Counted from the first letter of the stretch, positions 25,508-33,174 are shown. The stretch is 64,000 nt of DNA from [Mycobacterium] manitobense (GCF_025821665.1 NZ_JACKSJ010000148.1:1-64000), one strand, 5' to 3'. A program made the numbers and translations. The notes: generated from the sequence alone by a model not told the origin.

Positions 25508-26110
25508 TCAGGGCGTCGGCGTGAGCAGGGCGATCGACGCGTCGACGGCCTCCTCGGTGACGTCGCTCATCCGGCCGCCGTCCTCGACGGTGATGGCGGT
25601 CAGCTCGCGAAGCCCGCCGAGCAACATGATGACCCGTTGGCGCGACACGGGCCCGATTCCGGCGGCCCGGAAGCGGTCGGTGCCGCCGAGCGCCTGCACC
25701 ATGTCGACGAAGTTGTCCATCACGTCGCGCTGCAGAACGCGCGCGGACGCGCCGAGCGACGGCATGTCGCGGATCCAGCTCAGCATCAGCGCCGGACGCG
25801 ACTCCGCAGAGGCGATCCACGCCACGATCGCCTGACGCACCTGGTGCTGCCACGCAGTGGTCGGGTCGACGGCCGCCGAGATGCTGCGGATGTGCTCGTC
25901 GTTGGCGGCGGTGAGCAGCGCGACGAAACAGGCTTCGCGGTCTTCGAAGTGTTCGTAGAAGGTCCGGCGTGAGGTCCGGGCACGGCGGACGATGCCGGCG
26001 ATGGTGGTCCTCTGGTATCCGTCCTCGGCGATTGACGCCTCGAGCGCGTCGAGCAACCGCTGCCGGAAGCCACCGGCGTCCTGCCGGCCGCTGTGCCGAT
26101 CGGCGATCAC
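25508..26110 (-). CDS. TetR-family transcriptional regulator
   Basis: A second TetR-type gene, 200 residues from GTG 26110. A longer upstream reading would overlap two tRNAs and is rejected. The helix-turn-helix is YQRTTIAGIVRRARTSRRTFYEHFEDREACF (about 28-58), typical of regulators controlling exporters or monooxygenases. AGGA lies about 8 bases before the GTG. The gene ends 30 bases before the next TetR gene on the same strand, so the two are arranged in tandem; they are only distantly alike and probably bind different operators. Confidence 0.85.
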   Translation of the reverse strand: MIADRHSGRQDAGGFRQRLLDALEASIAEDGYQRTTIAGIVRRARTSRRTFYEHFEDREACFVALLTAANDEHIRSISAAVDPTTAWQHQVRQAIVAWIASAESRPALMLSWIRDMPSLGASARVLQRDVMDNFVDMVQALGGTDRFRAAGIGPVSRQRVIMLLGGLRELTAITVEDGGRMSDVTEEAVDASIALLTPTP

Positions 26111-26140
26111 TGCCTGTCCTTCGCATCCGCCCCTGCTGAG

Positions 26141-26214
26141 TGGCCAGGGCCGGGATCGAACCGGCGACCTTCCGCTTTTCAGGCGGACGCTCGTACCAAC
26201 TGAGCTACCTGGCC
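26141..26214 (-). tRNA. pheU: tRNA-Phe (GAA)
   Basis: Cloverleaf of 74 nt on the minus strand, with 7-bp acceptor GGCCAGG/CCTGGCC and anticodon loop CTGAAAA (anticodon GAA) on a CCGC/GCGG stem; the T arm reads GGTTCGATC. No CCA is encoded, which is allowed in mycobacteria. It is the last of a Glu-Asp-Phe array. Confidence 0.96.
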
Positions 26215-26253
26215 GGAAGGCACCGGCCTGACGACCGGTATGCCTCGCCGTGA

Positions 26254-26330
26254 TGGCGACCCTGACGGGACTCGAACCCGCGACCTCCGCCGTGACAGGG
26301 CGGCGCGCTAACCAACTGCGCCACAGGGCC
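26254..26330 (-). tRNA. aspT: tRNA-Asp (GTC)
   Basis: Cloverleaf on the minus strand, with acceptor GGCCCTG/CAGGGTC (one G-U pair), anticodon loop CTGTCAC (GTC) on a CCGCC/GGCGG stem, and T arm GGTTCGAGT. CCA is encoded at 26254-26256. It is the middle member of the array, 39 bases from tRNA-Phe. Confidence 0.96.
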
Positions 26331-26369
26331 TTGCTGCAGTGCCACACCGACGTCGCCGCCGGTGCGTCG

Positions 26370-26442
26370 TACCCCCTACGGGATTCGAACCCGCGCTACC
26401 GCCTTGAAAGGGCGGCGTCCTAGGCCGCTAAACGAAGGGGGC
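26370..26442 (-). tRNA. gluT: tRNA-Glu (TTC)
   Basis: Minus-strand cloverleaf of 73 nt: acceptor GCCCCCT/AGGGGGT, anticodon loop CTTTCAA (TTC) on CCGCC/GGCGG, T arm GGTTCGAAT. No encoded CCA. First gene of the minus-strand array, following a hairpin at 26465-26486. Confidence 0.95.
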
Positions 26443-26464
26443 CAAGCCGAATCTCTTCGGGGTA

Positions 26465-26486
26465 CTCACAACGCGGACGTTGTGAG
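26465..26486. promoter_or_regulatory. 9-bp inverted repeat in the tRNA-Glu/tRNA-Lys divergent region
   Basis: CTCACAACG and CGTTGTGAG around a CGGA loop, 22 bases upstream of mature tRNA-Glu. It could be a leader hairpin of the tRNA precursor (processing or antitermination) or a protein-binding palindrome. A TAAGCT-type -10 box for the minus strand lies just upstream. Confidence 0.4.
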
Positions 26487-26562
26487 CTTCGATAGCTTAG
26501 ATTACCGGCTCCCGAATCCTCAAATGGGGCCCGTCAGGCCGCCCGGTATTGTGTTTCACCGC

Positions 26563-26638
26563 GCCCCTATAGCTCAGTTGGTAGAGCTACGGACTTTTAA
26601 TCCGCAGGTCCCAGGTTCGAGCCCTGGTGGGGGCACCA
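26563..26638 (+). tRNA. lysT: tRNA-Lys (TTT)
   Basis: Plus-strand cloverleaf: acceptor GCCCCTA/TGGGGGC, D arm AGCTCAGTTGGTAGAGC, anticodon loop CTTTTAA (TTT) on CGGA/TCCG, T arm GGTTCGAGC, encoded CCA at 26636-26638. It is divergent from the Glu-Asp-Phe array. TATTGT (26547-26552) is a plausible -10 box. Confidence 0.96.
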
Positions 26639-26644
26639 CGATCA

Positions 26645-27301
26645 TCAGTCGCAGCAGTCGTCCCGGCCCGTGCCGCCGCCGACCGGTTGCGCACAGCATG
26701 TTTCACCTCGCCATGCGTTGACGCCCTCCCTGACCGCGATGACGGCGATCACCAGGCCGGCGATGGGGTCCGCCCACGACCACCCGAAGGCACTGTTGAG
26801 CACGAGTCCGACCAGCAGCACCGCCGACAGGTAGGTGCACAGCAGCGTCTGTTTCGAGTCGGCGACCGCCGACAGCGAGCCCAGTTCGCGACCCGCTCGG
26901 CGCTGCGCGTACGACAGCACCGGCATGACGATCAGGCTCAGCGCGGCGAGCACGATGCCCACCGTCGAGTGCCGCGCCTCACCGGCGCCCAGCAGCGCCC
27001 GCACCGCGTCGACGGTCACATACGTCGCCAGGCCGAAGAACGAGAACGCGATGATCCGCAGCGCGATCTTCTCGCGGGCCTCGGGGTCGCGGCCGGCGAA
27101 CTGCCACGCCACCGCGGCCGCGGAGGACACCTCGATCACCGAGTCGAGCCCGAAGCCGACGAGCGCGGTGGACGACACCCGAGCGCCTTCGGTGATCGCC
27201 ACGATCGCCTCGATGACGTTGTACGAGATCGTCGCGGCGACGAACAGCCGGATGCGTCTGGACAGCAGGTCGCGTCGAGCGTCGGTGAGCCGAGATGCCA
27301 T
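26645..27301 (-). CDS. Cation-diffusion-facilitator-type metal transporter
   Basis: A 218-residue membrane protein with about five or six hydrophobic helices. TALVGFGLDSVIEVSSAAAVAW carries the D-x3-E-type transport motif, and WADPIAGLVIAVIAVREGVNAW the second acidic site. The C terminus has paired cysteines (ETCCAQP and DDCCD) likely to bind soft metals. ATG 27301 overlaps the last base of the regulator stop (TGATG), so translation is coupled; the longer reading is rejected. It probably exports cadmium, lead or another divalent ion sensed by its operon partner. Confidence 0.85.
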   Translation of the reverse strand: MASRLTDARRDLLSRRIRLFVAATISYNVIEAIVAITEGARVSSTALVGFGLDSVIEVSSAAAVAWQFAGRDPEAREKIALRIIAFSFFGLATYVTVDAVRALLGAGEARHSTVGIVLAALSLIVMPVLSYAQRRAGRELGSLSAVADSKQTLLCTYLSAVLLVGLVLNSAFGWSWADPIAGLVIAVIAVREGVNAWRGETCCAQPVGGGTGRDDCCD

Positions 27302-27645
27302 CAGCGGCAACCACATCCGCACTCGCGACCGTCCGCGCCCGAACACCGGCAGGCGGGGTCGACGGCCAGCACCAGACCCATCAGGTCGGTCAGCGCATGC
27401 CCGATGCGGGGATCGGCGAGTTCGTAGCGCGCGCGACGGCCCTCGGGCACCGCCACCACCAGTCCGCAGCCGCGCAGACAGGCCAGGTGATTCGACAGGA
27501 TCTGCCTGGACACTCCGATCTCATCGGCCAGGTCGGACGGATACCCGGGTGCCCGGTTCAGGCGCAGCAGGATGCGTGTCCGCGTGGTGTCGGACAGGGC
27601 GTGACCGAATCGGGCCAGCGCATCGGTGTGCTGCAGCGTCTCCAC
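27301..27645 (-). CDS. ArsR/SmtB-family metal sensor, CmtR-like
   Basis: A 114-residue winged-helix repressor. ARFGHALSDTTRTRILLRLNRAPGYPSDLADEIGVSRQ is followed by the recognition helix region QILSNHLACLRGCGLV. The two Cys of LACLRGCGL match Cys57 and Cys61 of the M. tuberculosis Cd/Pb sensor CmtR, and the Cys-rich tail (DPACRCSGADGRECGCGCR) can provide the third ligand. GTG 27645 is preferred: AGGGG lies upstream and a perfect inverted repeat GTACAG-6-CTGTAC (27656-27673) precedes it. It forms an operon with the CDF transporter. Confidence 0.84.
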   Translation of the reverse strand: METLQHTDALARFGHALSDTTRTRILLRLNRAPGYPSDLADEIGVSRQILSNHLACLRGCGLVVAVPEGRRARYELADPRIGHALTDLMGLVLAVDPACRCSGADGRECGCGCR

Positions 27646-27655
27646 ACCCCTGACA

Positions 27656-27673
27656 GTACAGCGGTTTCTGTAC
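27656..27673. promoter_or_regulatory. Inverted repeat GTACAG-6-CTGTAC, candidate metal-sensor operator
   Basis: Perfect 6-base arms with a 6-base spacer, 10 bases upstream of the regulator GTG, in the promoter of the sensor-exporter operon. Confidence 0.6.
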
Positions 27674-27696
27674 CAGGCGGGTGCGTCACGTCCCAC

Positions 27697-27966
27697 CTAC
27701 CTGACGTTGGGCCAATGCGAGCGCACAGACTTCACGAAGAGCACGATCCCGATCACCGCGATGCCGGCAAAGACACACGTGAGCACCATGTTCGTGGTCT
27801 CACCGCTGAAGCAGGTGCCGCCCCGGGTCCCGCTGCCACACGAGTAGGCGTCGTTCGGCTCGTCCCGTTCGAGCCACTTGTAGCCGAACACCCCCGCCAG
27901 CACCACGAACGCGACGATCCCCACCGACGCGAGGACGGCATTGAGCACGAAGCCGGCTTTGGTCAC
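27697..27966 (-). CDS. Small two-TM membrane protein
   Basis: An 89-residue protein with two clear transmembrane helices (VLASVGIVAFVVLAGVFGY near 10-28 and VLTCVFAGIAVIGIVLFVK near 61-79) joined by a loop with two Cys (SCGSG, GTCFSG) that may be disulfide-bonded outside the membrane. TAGCGT (minus strand, 27973-27978) stands 6 bases before the GTG. It lies upstream of the metal-sensor gene on the same strand, with the sensor's operator in between. Function unknown. Confidence 0.75.
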   Translation of the reverse strand: MTKAGFVLNAVLASVGIVAFVVLAGVFGYKWLERDEPNDAYSCGSGTRGGTCFSGETTNMVLTCVFAGIAVIGIVLFVKSVRSHWPNVR

Positions 27967-27995
27967 GGGCTCACGCTAACCCGGCACTCGCGGCG

Positions 27996-29171
27996 TCAGT
28001 CGTCGCCGTCGCCGTTGCCGTTGCGCTTGGGCTTCTTGCCCGGCCGGTCGAACGGCGGGCCCTGCTGGCCGGGCTCGACCGGCGCCACCGTGGTGGTGGT
28101 CGTCGTCGGCGGCGTGGTGGGTGTCGTGGTGACCGGCGGGCTCGTCGTCGCGGGCTGCGGCGGTGGATTCGACGACGTCCCCGCCTCGAACACCGCGAGC
28201 ATCACGCCGAGCAGGAGCGCCGCGACCGCCGCACCGATCCACAGCAGCCTGCGGTCGGGACCCGATCGGCGGGGCGGCGGCACGGCGATCATCGAGGGCG
28301 GCGGCACCGGGGTGTCGAGCACCCGGGTGCCCATCGGTCCCGGCGGTCCCGCGGCAGCCACCGGCACGGTGCCGGCGAGTGCCGCACGCATCGCGCGGGC
28401 GTTGTGGAAGCGCAGTCCCGGGTCACGGGCCATCGCGCGTTCGATCACCGCGTCGAGCACCGGGTCGACGTCCGGCCGCAGCGAACGCAGCGGAGGCGGC
28501 TGCTCGTCCATGATCGCCCGGGCCAGTGCGCCCGGGTGTTCCGGCAGGAACGGACGCCTGCCGGCGAGTGCTTCGTAACCAACCACGCCGACCGCGTACA
28601 GATCGTCGGCCGGTGTGGCCGGGTGTCCCATCAACCGGTCCGGGCTGAGATAGGCCATCGTGCCGACGATCTGGCCGGTCATCGTCACGCCGGCCTCCGC
28701 GGTCTTCGCGATGCCGAAGTCGGTGACCTTGGCCTCACCCGACGGCGTGAACAGGATGTTGCCCGGTTTGATGTCGCGGTGCAGGACGCCTGCGTCGTGT
28801 GCGGCGGCCAGTGCGTCGAGGACGTCGTCGATGACCTTGCGCGCCATCGGCACCGGCAGCGGACCGCGGGCGATCTGATCGGCGAGCGAGAACCCGGAGA
28901 GCCGCTCCATCACGATGAACGGGATGCCGTTGTGTTCGCCGCTGTCGTGCACGGCGACGATGTGCGGATGGTTGAGCCCAGCGGCCGAGCGGGCCTCGGC
29001 CTCGAACCGGGTCCGGGTCTCGGGCTGTGACCCGAGCGCGGGGTGGATCAGCTTGATGGCGACCGCACGATTCAGACGGGTGTCCCAGCCGTCGCGAACC
29101 TCGGCCATGCCGCCCCGACCCAGGACGCCTCGCAGCTCGTAGCGGCCGCCCAGAATCTCGGGGGCCGTCAT
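27996..29171 (-). CDS. Transmembrane serine/threonine protein kinase
   Basis: A 391-residue Hanks-type kinase. The N-terminal lobe has GRGGMAEV (glycine loop) and the invariant Lys40 in AIKLIHP; the catalytic loop is HRDIKPGNI, then DFGIAKT and the activation segment ending GTMAYLSPDRL, where the usual SPE is SPD. One transmembrane segment (LLWIGAAVAALLLGVMLAV, about 307-325) is followed by a Pro/Thr-rich extracytoplasmic tail and a basic/Asn/Asp-rich end. TAGGTT lies 6 bases before the ATG (leaderless). The tail has no PASTA or other sensor domain, so the signal is unknown. It is not clearly one of the named Pkn kinases. Confidence 0.92.
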   Translation of the reverse strand: MTAPEILGGRYELRGVLGRGGMAEVRDGWDTRLNRAVAIKLIHPALGSQPETRTRFEAEARSAAGLNHPHIVAVHDSGEHNGIPFIVMERLSGFSLADQIARGPLPVPMARKVIDDVLDALAAAHDAGVLHRDIKPGNILFTPSGEAKVTDFGIAKTAEAGVTMTGQIVGTMAYLSPDRLMGHPATPADDLYAVGVVGYEALAGRRPFLPEHPGALARAIMDEQPPPLRSLRPDVDPVLDAVIERAMARDPGLRFHNARAMRAALAGTVPVAAAGPPGPMGTRVLDTPVPPPSMIAVPPPRRSGPDRRLLWIGAAVAALLLGVMLAVFEAGTSSNPPPQPATTSPPVTTTPTTPPTTTTTTVAPVEPGQQGPPFDRPGKKPKRNGNGDGDD

Positions 29172-29204
29172 GGGATCAACCTAGCTGGCCGATCGACCGA
29201 TGTG

Positions 29205-30224
29205 TCAGACCTCGGGGCAGTAGTGCGTCGACTTGCCGCGGCAGTCCAGGGGCGGCAGGTTCCGGGCCGGGGTGTGCACCAGCGGCGCGTCGGGCGTGAT
29301 GCGGCCCCTGACGCGGTCCAGGCCTGCGCGCGCCCGCGGATGCATCCGTCGACGCTCGGGCACCAGCCGGAACACCTTGCCCACCGCCTCCCCGAGGCGG
29401 CGGTGCCACCACTCGTCGCGGGCCGACCACGTGTAGCCCATCAGGGCGCGCACCGGCGGGTCGTACAGGCCGACGGTGAACCAGACGAAGAACGGCGCCA
29501 ACATCTTTCGCTGCAGCCGCCACATCCAGTCCGGCATCGCCGGCGCGAACGGCGGTTTGGGCAATTCGGTCAGGTCGAGCACAGCGCGCGCGGCGTAGTT
29601 GTTCTCGAGCACGTTGCGGCACATGTGATCCCAGTAGACCTGGAAGTCCTCCCACGTCGCCGGTACCGGCCGCATGCTCATGCCGTACATCCGGTACCAC
29701 TCGACGTGTTCGTCGAACAGTTGACGCTTCTCCGCCTCGGTGATGCCGCCGCAGAGGCGTTCGGCGACGATGAGCGTGCCGACGAAGAACGTCGAGTGCG
29801 CCCAGTAGAAGACGTCGGGGTTCAGGGCGTGGTAGCGGCGGCCCTGGCCGTCGACGCCCTTGATGTCGGTGTGGTAGTCCCGCACCTCGGCTCCGGTGGC
29901 CGGCGCGCGGTCGCCGTCGAACACCACGCCGCCGATCGGGTACAGCGAGCGCAGCAGCCGCTGCCACCGCTCGCGGAAGAACGTCGAGTGCTCCTCGACC
30001 GCGGCGCCCAGCTGCGGGTGCATGTTCTGCATCGACCCGGCCCACGGTCCCTGCAGCAGTCCCCGCCAGTCGCCGAAGTACTTCCACGTCAGGGAATCGG
30101 GGCCGAGCGGCGAAGGCGGGGCGTCATAGCCGCCCGGCGCCACCGGGCAGCCGGTGGCCAGCGGCGATTCGCTGGTCAGCGGACTGGCCGCAGAAGTATC
30201 TTGAGTCACTGGTATCAGTCCCAT
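29205..30224 (-). CDS. MpaB-family oxygenase (DUF2236)
   Basis: A 339-residue protein with DUF2236 signatures: FGDWRGLLQGPWAGSMQNMHP near residue 50, DYHTDIKGVDGQGRRYHALNP near 120, VFYWAHSTFFVGTLI with the conserved His, and the C-terminal RNLPPLDCRG. Family members are heme-dependent oxygenases (as in latex-clearing protein or mycophenolate MpaB), with His residues as likely heme ligands. M. tuberculosis Rv0825c occupies the corresponding place beside desA1. It is divergent from a TetR gene through a short region holding a palindrome. Confidence 0.85.
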   Translation of the reverse strand: MGLIPVTQDTSAASPLTSESPLATGCPVAPGGYDAPPSPLGPDSLTWKYFGDWRGLLQGPWAGSMQNMHPQLGAAVEEHSTFFRERWQRLLRSLYPIGGVVFDGDRAPATGAEVRDYHTDIKGVDGQGRRYHALNPDVFYWAHSTFFVGTLIVAERLCGGITEAEKRQLFDEHVEWYRMYGMSMRPVPATWEDFQVYWDHMCRNVLENNYAARAVLDLTELPKPPFAPAMPDWMWRLQRKMLAPFFVWFTVGLYDPPVRALMGYTWSARDEWWHRRLGEAVGKVFRLVPERRRMHPRARAGLDRVRGRITPDAPLVHTPARNLPPLDCRGKSTHYCPEV

Positions 30225-30242
30225 CGACGCCAGAAGCCATTT

Positions 30243-30260
30243 TGACTACGCGTGTTGTCA
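30243..30260. promoter_or_regulatory. Imperfect 18-bp palindrome between MpaB-like and TetR genes
   Basis: TGACTACGCGTGTTGTCA pairs at 7 of 9 symmetric positions, lying between the divergent starts at 30224 and 30281. Candidate operator for the TetR protein. Confidence 0.4.
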
Positions 30261-30280
30261 CATCGAGCATAGGGAGTGAT

Positions 30281-30865
30281 GTGCCCTCCGGTCAACGACG
30301 CGGCCGCTGGTCGGGCGTTCCACTGCAGGATCGCCAGGCGCTGCGTCGCGACGACCTCGTCGCCGCCGGGGTGAAACTGCTCGGCAGTGCGGGCGGCCCG
30401 GCGCTGACCGTGCGGGCGGTGTGCCGGGAAGCCGGCCTGACCGAGCGCTACTTCTACGAGAGCTTCGGCGACCGCGACGAGTACGTCCGCGCGGTCTACG
30501 ACGATGTCTGCGCCCGGGCGATGGCGGCCCTGACGAGCGCGGAGACGCCGCGCGATGCGGTGGAACAGTTCGTCGCGCTGATGGTCGACGACCCCGCCCG
30601 CGGTCGCGTGCTGCTGCTCGCGCCGGAATCGGAACCGGTGCTCGTCCAGTCGGGCGCGGAGTGGATGCCCAGTTTCATCGACCTGCTGCAGCGCAAGCTG
30701 ACCAGGATCACCGATCCGGCGCTGCAGGCGATGGTCGCGACGGGACTGATCGGAGCGCTGACGGCGCTGTTCACCGCATACCTCGACGGAAGACTGAGGG
30801 CCAGCCGGGAGCAGTTCATCGACTACTGCGTCGACATGCTGCTCAGCCGGGTGGCCGAATACTGA
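30281..30865 (+). CDS. TetR-family transcriptional regulator
   Basis: A 194-residue regulator. The DNA-binding part includes LRRDDLVAAGVKLLGSAGGPALTVRAVCREAGLTERYFYESFGDRDEY (about 20-65). GTG 30281 has GGGAG six bases upstream and is preferred over the TTG at 30242. It is divergent from the MpaB-like gene and 150 bases before desA1, so it may regulate the oxygenase, itself or both. It is not recognisable as the known desA regulator MadR, which is encoded elsewhere in the genomes I recall. Confidence 0.86.
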   Translation: MPSGQRRGRWSGVPLQDRQALRRDDLVAAGVKLLGSAGGPALTVRAVCREAGLTERYFYESFGDRDEYVRAVYDDVCARAMAALTSAETPRDAVEQFVALMVDDPARGRVLLLAPESEPVLVQSGAEWMPSFIDLLQRKLTRITDPALQAMVATGLIGALTALFTAYLDGRLRASREQFIDYCVDMLLSRVAEY

Positions 30866-30949
30866 GAACACTCGCCGCGAGCGGGTACACGAGCGGGAGT
30901 GACGCCGGAAATGCGACGCGGCGGTGGGCGACACCCGGTGCGGGCCAAC

Positions 30950-30978
30950 TTGATGTCACCGAAGTACACAGATATATT
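30950..30978 (+). promoter_or_regulatory. SigA-type promoter of desA1
   Basis: TTGATG (30950-30955), a 17-base spacer and TATATT (30973-30978), close to the housekeeping consensus and one of the most AT-rich stretches in the window. It would start transcription near 30985. The ribosome site GGAGGGG precedes ATG 31016. Confidence 0.65.
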
Positions 30979-31015
30979 GAGTGCAACCATCAGGTACAGA
31001 TAACCGGAGGGGCCC

Positions 31016-32011
31016 ATGGCGATCGACCTGACCGACCTGCACTTGCTCAAAGAGCTCGAGCCGGTCGTCGAGGCGAACCTCAACAGGCACTTGCGCATGC
31101 GCAAGGACTGGAATCCGCACGACTACATCCCGTGGTCGGACGGCAAGAACTACTACGCCCTCGGCGGTCAGGACTGGGATCCCGAGCAGTCCAAGCTGTC
31201 GGAGGTCGCCCAGACCGCGATGGTGCAGAACCTGCTCACCGAGGACAACCTGCCCAGTTATCACCGCGAGATCGCGATGAACTTCGGCATGGACGGCGCC
31301 TGGGGCCAGTGGGTCAACCGCTGGACCGCCGAGGAGAACCGGCACGGGATCGCGCTGCGCGACTACCTCGTCGTCACCCGCGCCATCGATCCCATCCAGC
31401 TCGAGGAACTGCGCGTCGAGCAGATGACCCGCGGCTTCTCCCCCGGCCAGAACGCCCAGGGCGACATGTTCGCGCACAGCCTCTTCGACTCCGTCATCTA
31501 CGTGACGTTCCAGGAGCTGGCCACCCGCGTCTCGCACCGCAACACCGGCAAGGCCTGCAACGAGCCGATCGCCGATCAGCTGCTGGCGCGCGTCTCGGCC
31601 GACGAGAACCTGCACATGATCTTCTACCGCGACGTCAGCGAGGCCGGTCTCGCGATCGCGCCGAACCAGGCGATGAAGTCGCTGCACCGCGTGCTGCGCA
31701 ACTTCAAGATGCCCGGCTTCACGGTGCCGGAGTTCCGGCGCAAGGCCGTCATCATCGCCGTCGGCGGCGTCTACGATCCGCGCATCCACCTCGACGACGT
31801 GGTGATGCCGGTGCTGAAGAAGTGGCGGATCTTCGAGCGCGAGGACTTCACCGGCGAGGCCGCACGGATGCGCGACGACCTCGGGGTGCTCGTCGAGGAA
31901 CTCGAGGAGGCCTGCGTCAAGTTCGAACTCGCCAAGGAGAAGCGCCTCGAACGGGAGCGCAAGATGGCCGAGAAGCGCAACTCGAAGGTGCTTGCCTCAT
32001 CAGCGTCCTGA
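31016..32011 (+). CDS. desA1: Acyl-ACP desaturase DesA1
   Basis: A 331-residue soluble di-iron acyl-[acyl carrier protein] desaturase. The iron-binding motifs are EENRH (Glu106-His110) and DENLH (Asp196-His200), matching the E/DExxH pair of the stearoyl-ACP desaturase family. NPHDYIPWSDGKNYYALGG at the N terminus and GGVYDPRIHLDDVVMPVLK further on are nearly identical in my memory to M. tuberculosis DesA1 (Rv0824c), needed for desaturation in mycolic-acid synthesis. It is preceded by a strong promoter and ribosome site. The stop overlaps the probable start of dus. Confidence 0.95.
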   Translation: MAIDLTDLHLLKELEPVVEANLNRHLRMRKDWNPHDYIPWSDGKNYYALGGQDWDPEQSKLSEVAQTAMVQNLLTEDNLPSYHREIAMNFGMDGAWGQWVNRWTAEENRHGIALRDYLVVTRAIDPIQLEELRVEQMTRGFSPGQNAQGDMFAHSLFDSVIYVTFQELATRVSHRNTGKACNEPIADQLLARVSADENLHMIFYRDVSEAGLAIAPNQAMKSLHRVLRNFKMPGFTVPEFRRKAVIIAVGGVYDPRIHLDDVVMPVLKKWRIFEREDFTGEAARMRDDLGVLVEELEEACVKFELAKEKRLERERKMAEKRNSKVLASSAS

Positions 32012-33174
32012 CCGAACACCGCGCGCCGGCCCGATCTGCACTTCAGATCGGGCCGTTCGCGCTGTCCAGCCCCGTCGTGCTGGCCCCGATGGCCGGCGTG
32101 ACCAACGTCGCGTTCCGGACGCTGTGCCGTGAACTCGAGATCGCCCGCGCCGGGACGGTCAGCGGGCTGTACGTGTGCGAGATGGTGACCGCGCGGGCAC
32201 TCGTGGAGCGCCACCCCGTCACGTTGCACATGACGACCTTCGCTCCGGACGAGTCCCCGCGGTCGCTGCAGCTCTACACCGTCGACCCGGACACCACCTA
32301 TGCGGCGGCGCGGATGATCGCCGACGAGGGCATGGCCGACCACATCGACATGAACTTCGGCTGCCCCGTGCCGAAGGTGACCCGCCGGGGCGGTGGCGCC
32401 GCGCTGCCCTACAAGCGCCGGCTGTTCGGCAGGATCGTGGCCGCCGCGGTGCGCGCCGTCGAGGGCTCCGGAATCCCGGTCACCGTCAAGTTCCGCATCG
32501 GCATCGACGACGAGCACCACACCCACCTCGACGCCGGCCGCATCGCCGCGGAGGAGGGGGCGGCCGCGGTGGCACTGCACGCCCGCACCGCCGCGCAGCG
32601 ATACTCGGGCACCGCGGACTGGTCGCAGATCGCCGCCCTGAAACAACATGTGACCAGCGTTCCGGTGCTCGGCAACGGCGACATCTTCGACGCCGATGAC
32701 GCGCTGGCGATGATGTCGTCCACCGGCTGCGACGGCGTGGTCATCGGCCGCGGGTGCCTCGGCCGTCCCTGGCTCTTCGCGGAGCTGTCCGCGGCCTTCG
32801 CCGGACGGGAGATCCCGGTGCCGCCCACGCTGGGCGAGGTCGCCGCGATCGTCCGCCGCCACGGCGAGCTCCTCGCCGATCACTTCGGTGAGGACAAGGG
32901 CATGCGCGACATCCGCAAGCACGTCGCCTGGTACCTGCACGGTCTTCCCGCCGGCGCCGACCTGCGACGCGGGCTGGCCCTGGTCAAGACGCTGGCCGAC
33001 CTCGACCGGCTGCTCGACGAGCTGGATCCCGATGTCCCGTTTCCCGCCACGGCGACCGGACCCCGTGGCCGGCAGGGGTCACCCGCGTCGGTGACACTGC
33101 CGGAGGGCTGGCTGGCCGACCCTGACGACTGCACCGTCCCCACCGGCGCGGACGTCATGCATTCAGGCGGCTGA
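32008..33174 (+). CDS. dus: tRNA dihydrouridine synthase (Dus)
   Basis: A 388-residue FMN-dependent enzyme that reduces uridines in the tRNA D loop. VVLAPMAGVTNVAFRTLC opens the TIM barrel; the catalytic Cys is in DHIDMNFGCPVPKV; GVVIGRGCLGRPWLFAEL binds FMN phosphate. The start is unusual: the conserved residues ALQIGPF lie upstream of the first ATG/GTG, and no ATG, GTG or TTG occurs between them and the desA1 stop. A CTG at 32008 overlapping the desA1 TGA (CTGA) gives the length of the M. tuberculosis protein; the fallback is GTG 32077. Function is secure, start is not. Confidence 0.9.
   Translation: MTEHRAPARSALQIGPFALSSPVVLAPMAGVTNVAFRTLCRELEIARAGTVSGLYVCEMVTARALVERHPVTLHMTTFAPDESPRSLQLYTVDPDTTYAAARMIADEGMADHIDMNFGCPVPKVTRRGGGAALPYKRRLFGRIVAAAVRAVEGSGIPVTVKFRIGIDDEHHTHLDAGRIAAEEGAAAVALHARTAAQRYSGTADWSQIAALKQHVTSVPVLGNGDIFDADDALAMMSSTGCDGVVIGRGCLGRPWLFAELSAAFAGREIPVPPTLGEVAAIVRRHGELLADHFGEDKGMRDIRKHVAWYLHGLPAGADLRRGLALVKTLADLDRLLDELDPDVPFPATATGPRGRQGSPASVTLPEGWLADPDDCTVPTGADVMHSGG

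Noticed and set aside
26111-26347. N-terminal extension of the TetR frame through the tRNA genes
   Set aside because: It would translate two tRNA genes; GTG 26110 has a ribosome site and starts the normal fold.
27301-27645. KmtR (Ni/Co sensor) identity
   Set aside because: The His/Glu ligand set expected of KmtR is absent; Cys residues match the CmtR type instead.
30421-32007. Long open frame running through TetR and desA1 into dus
   Set aside because: The upstream 530 codons are out-of-frame with two well-supported genes; only the dus part from about 32008 shows family motifs.
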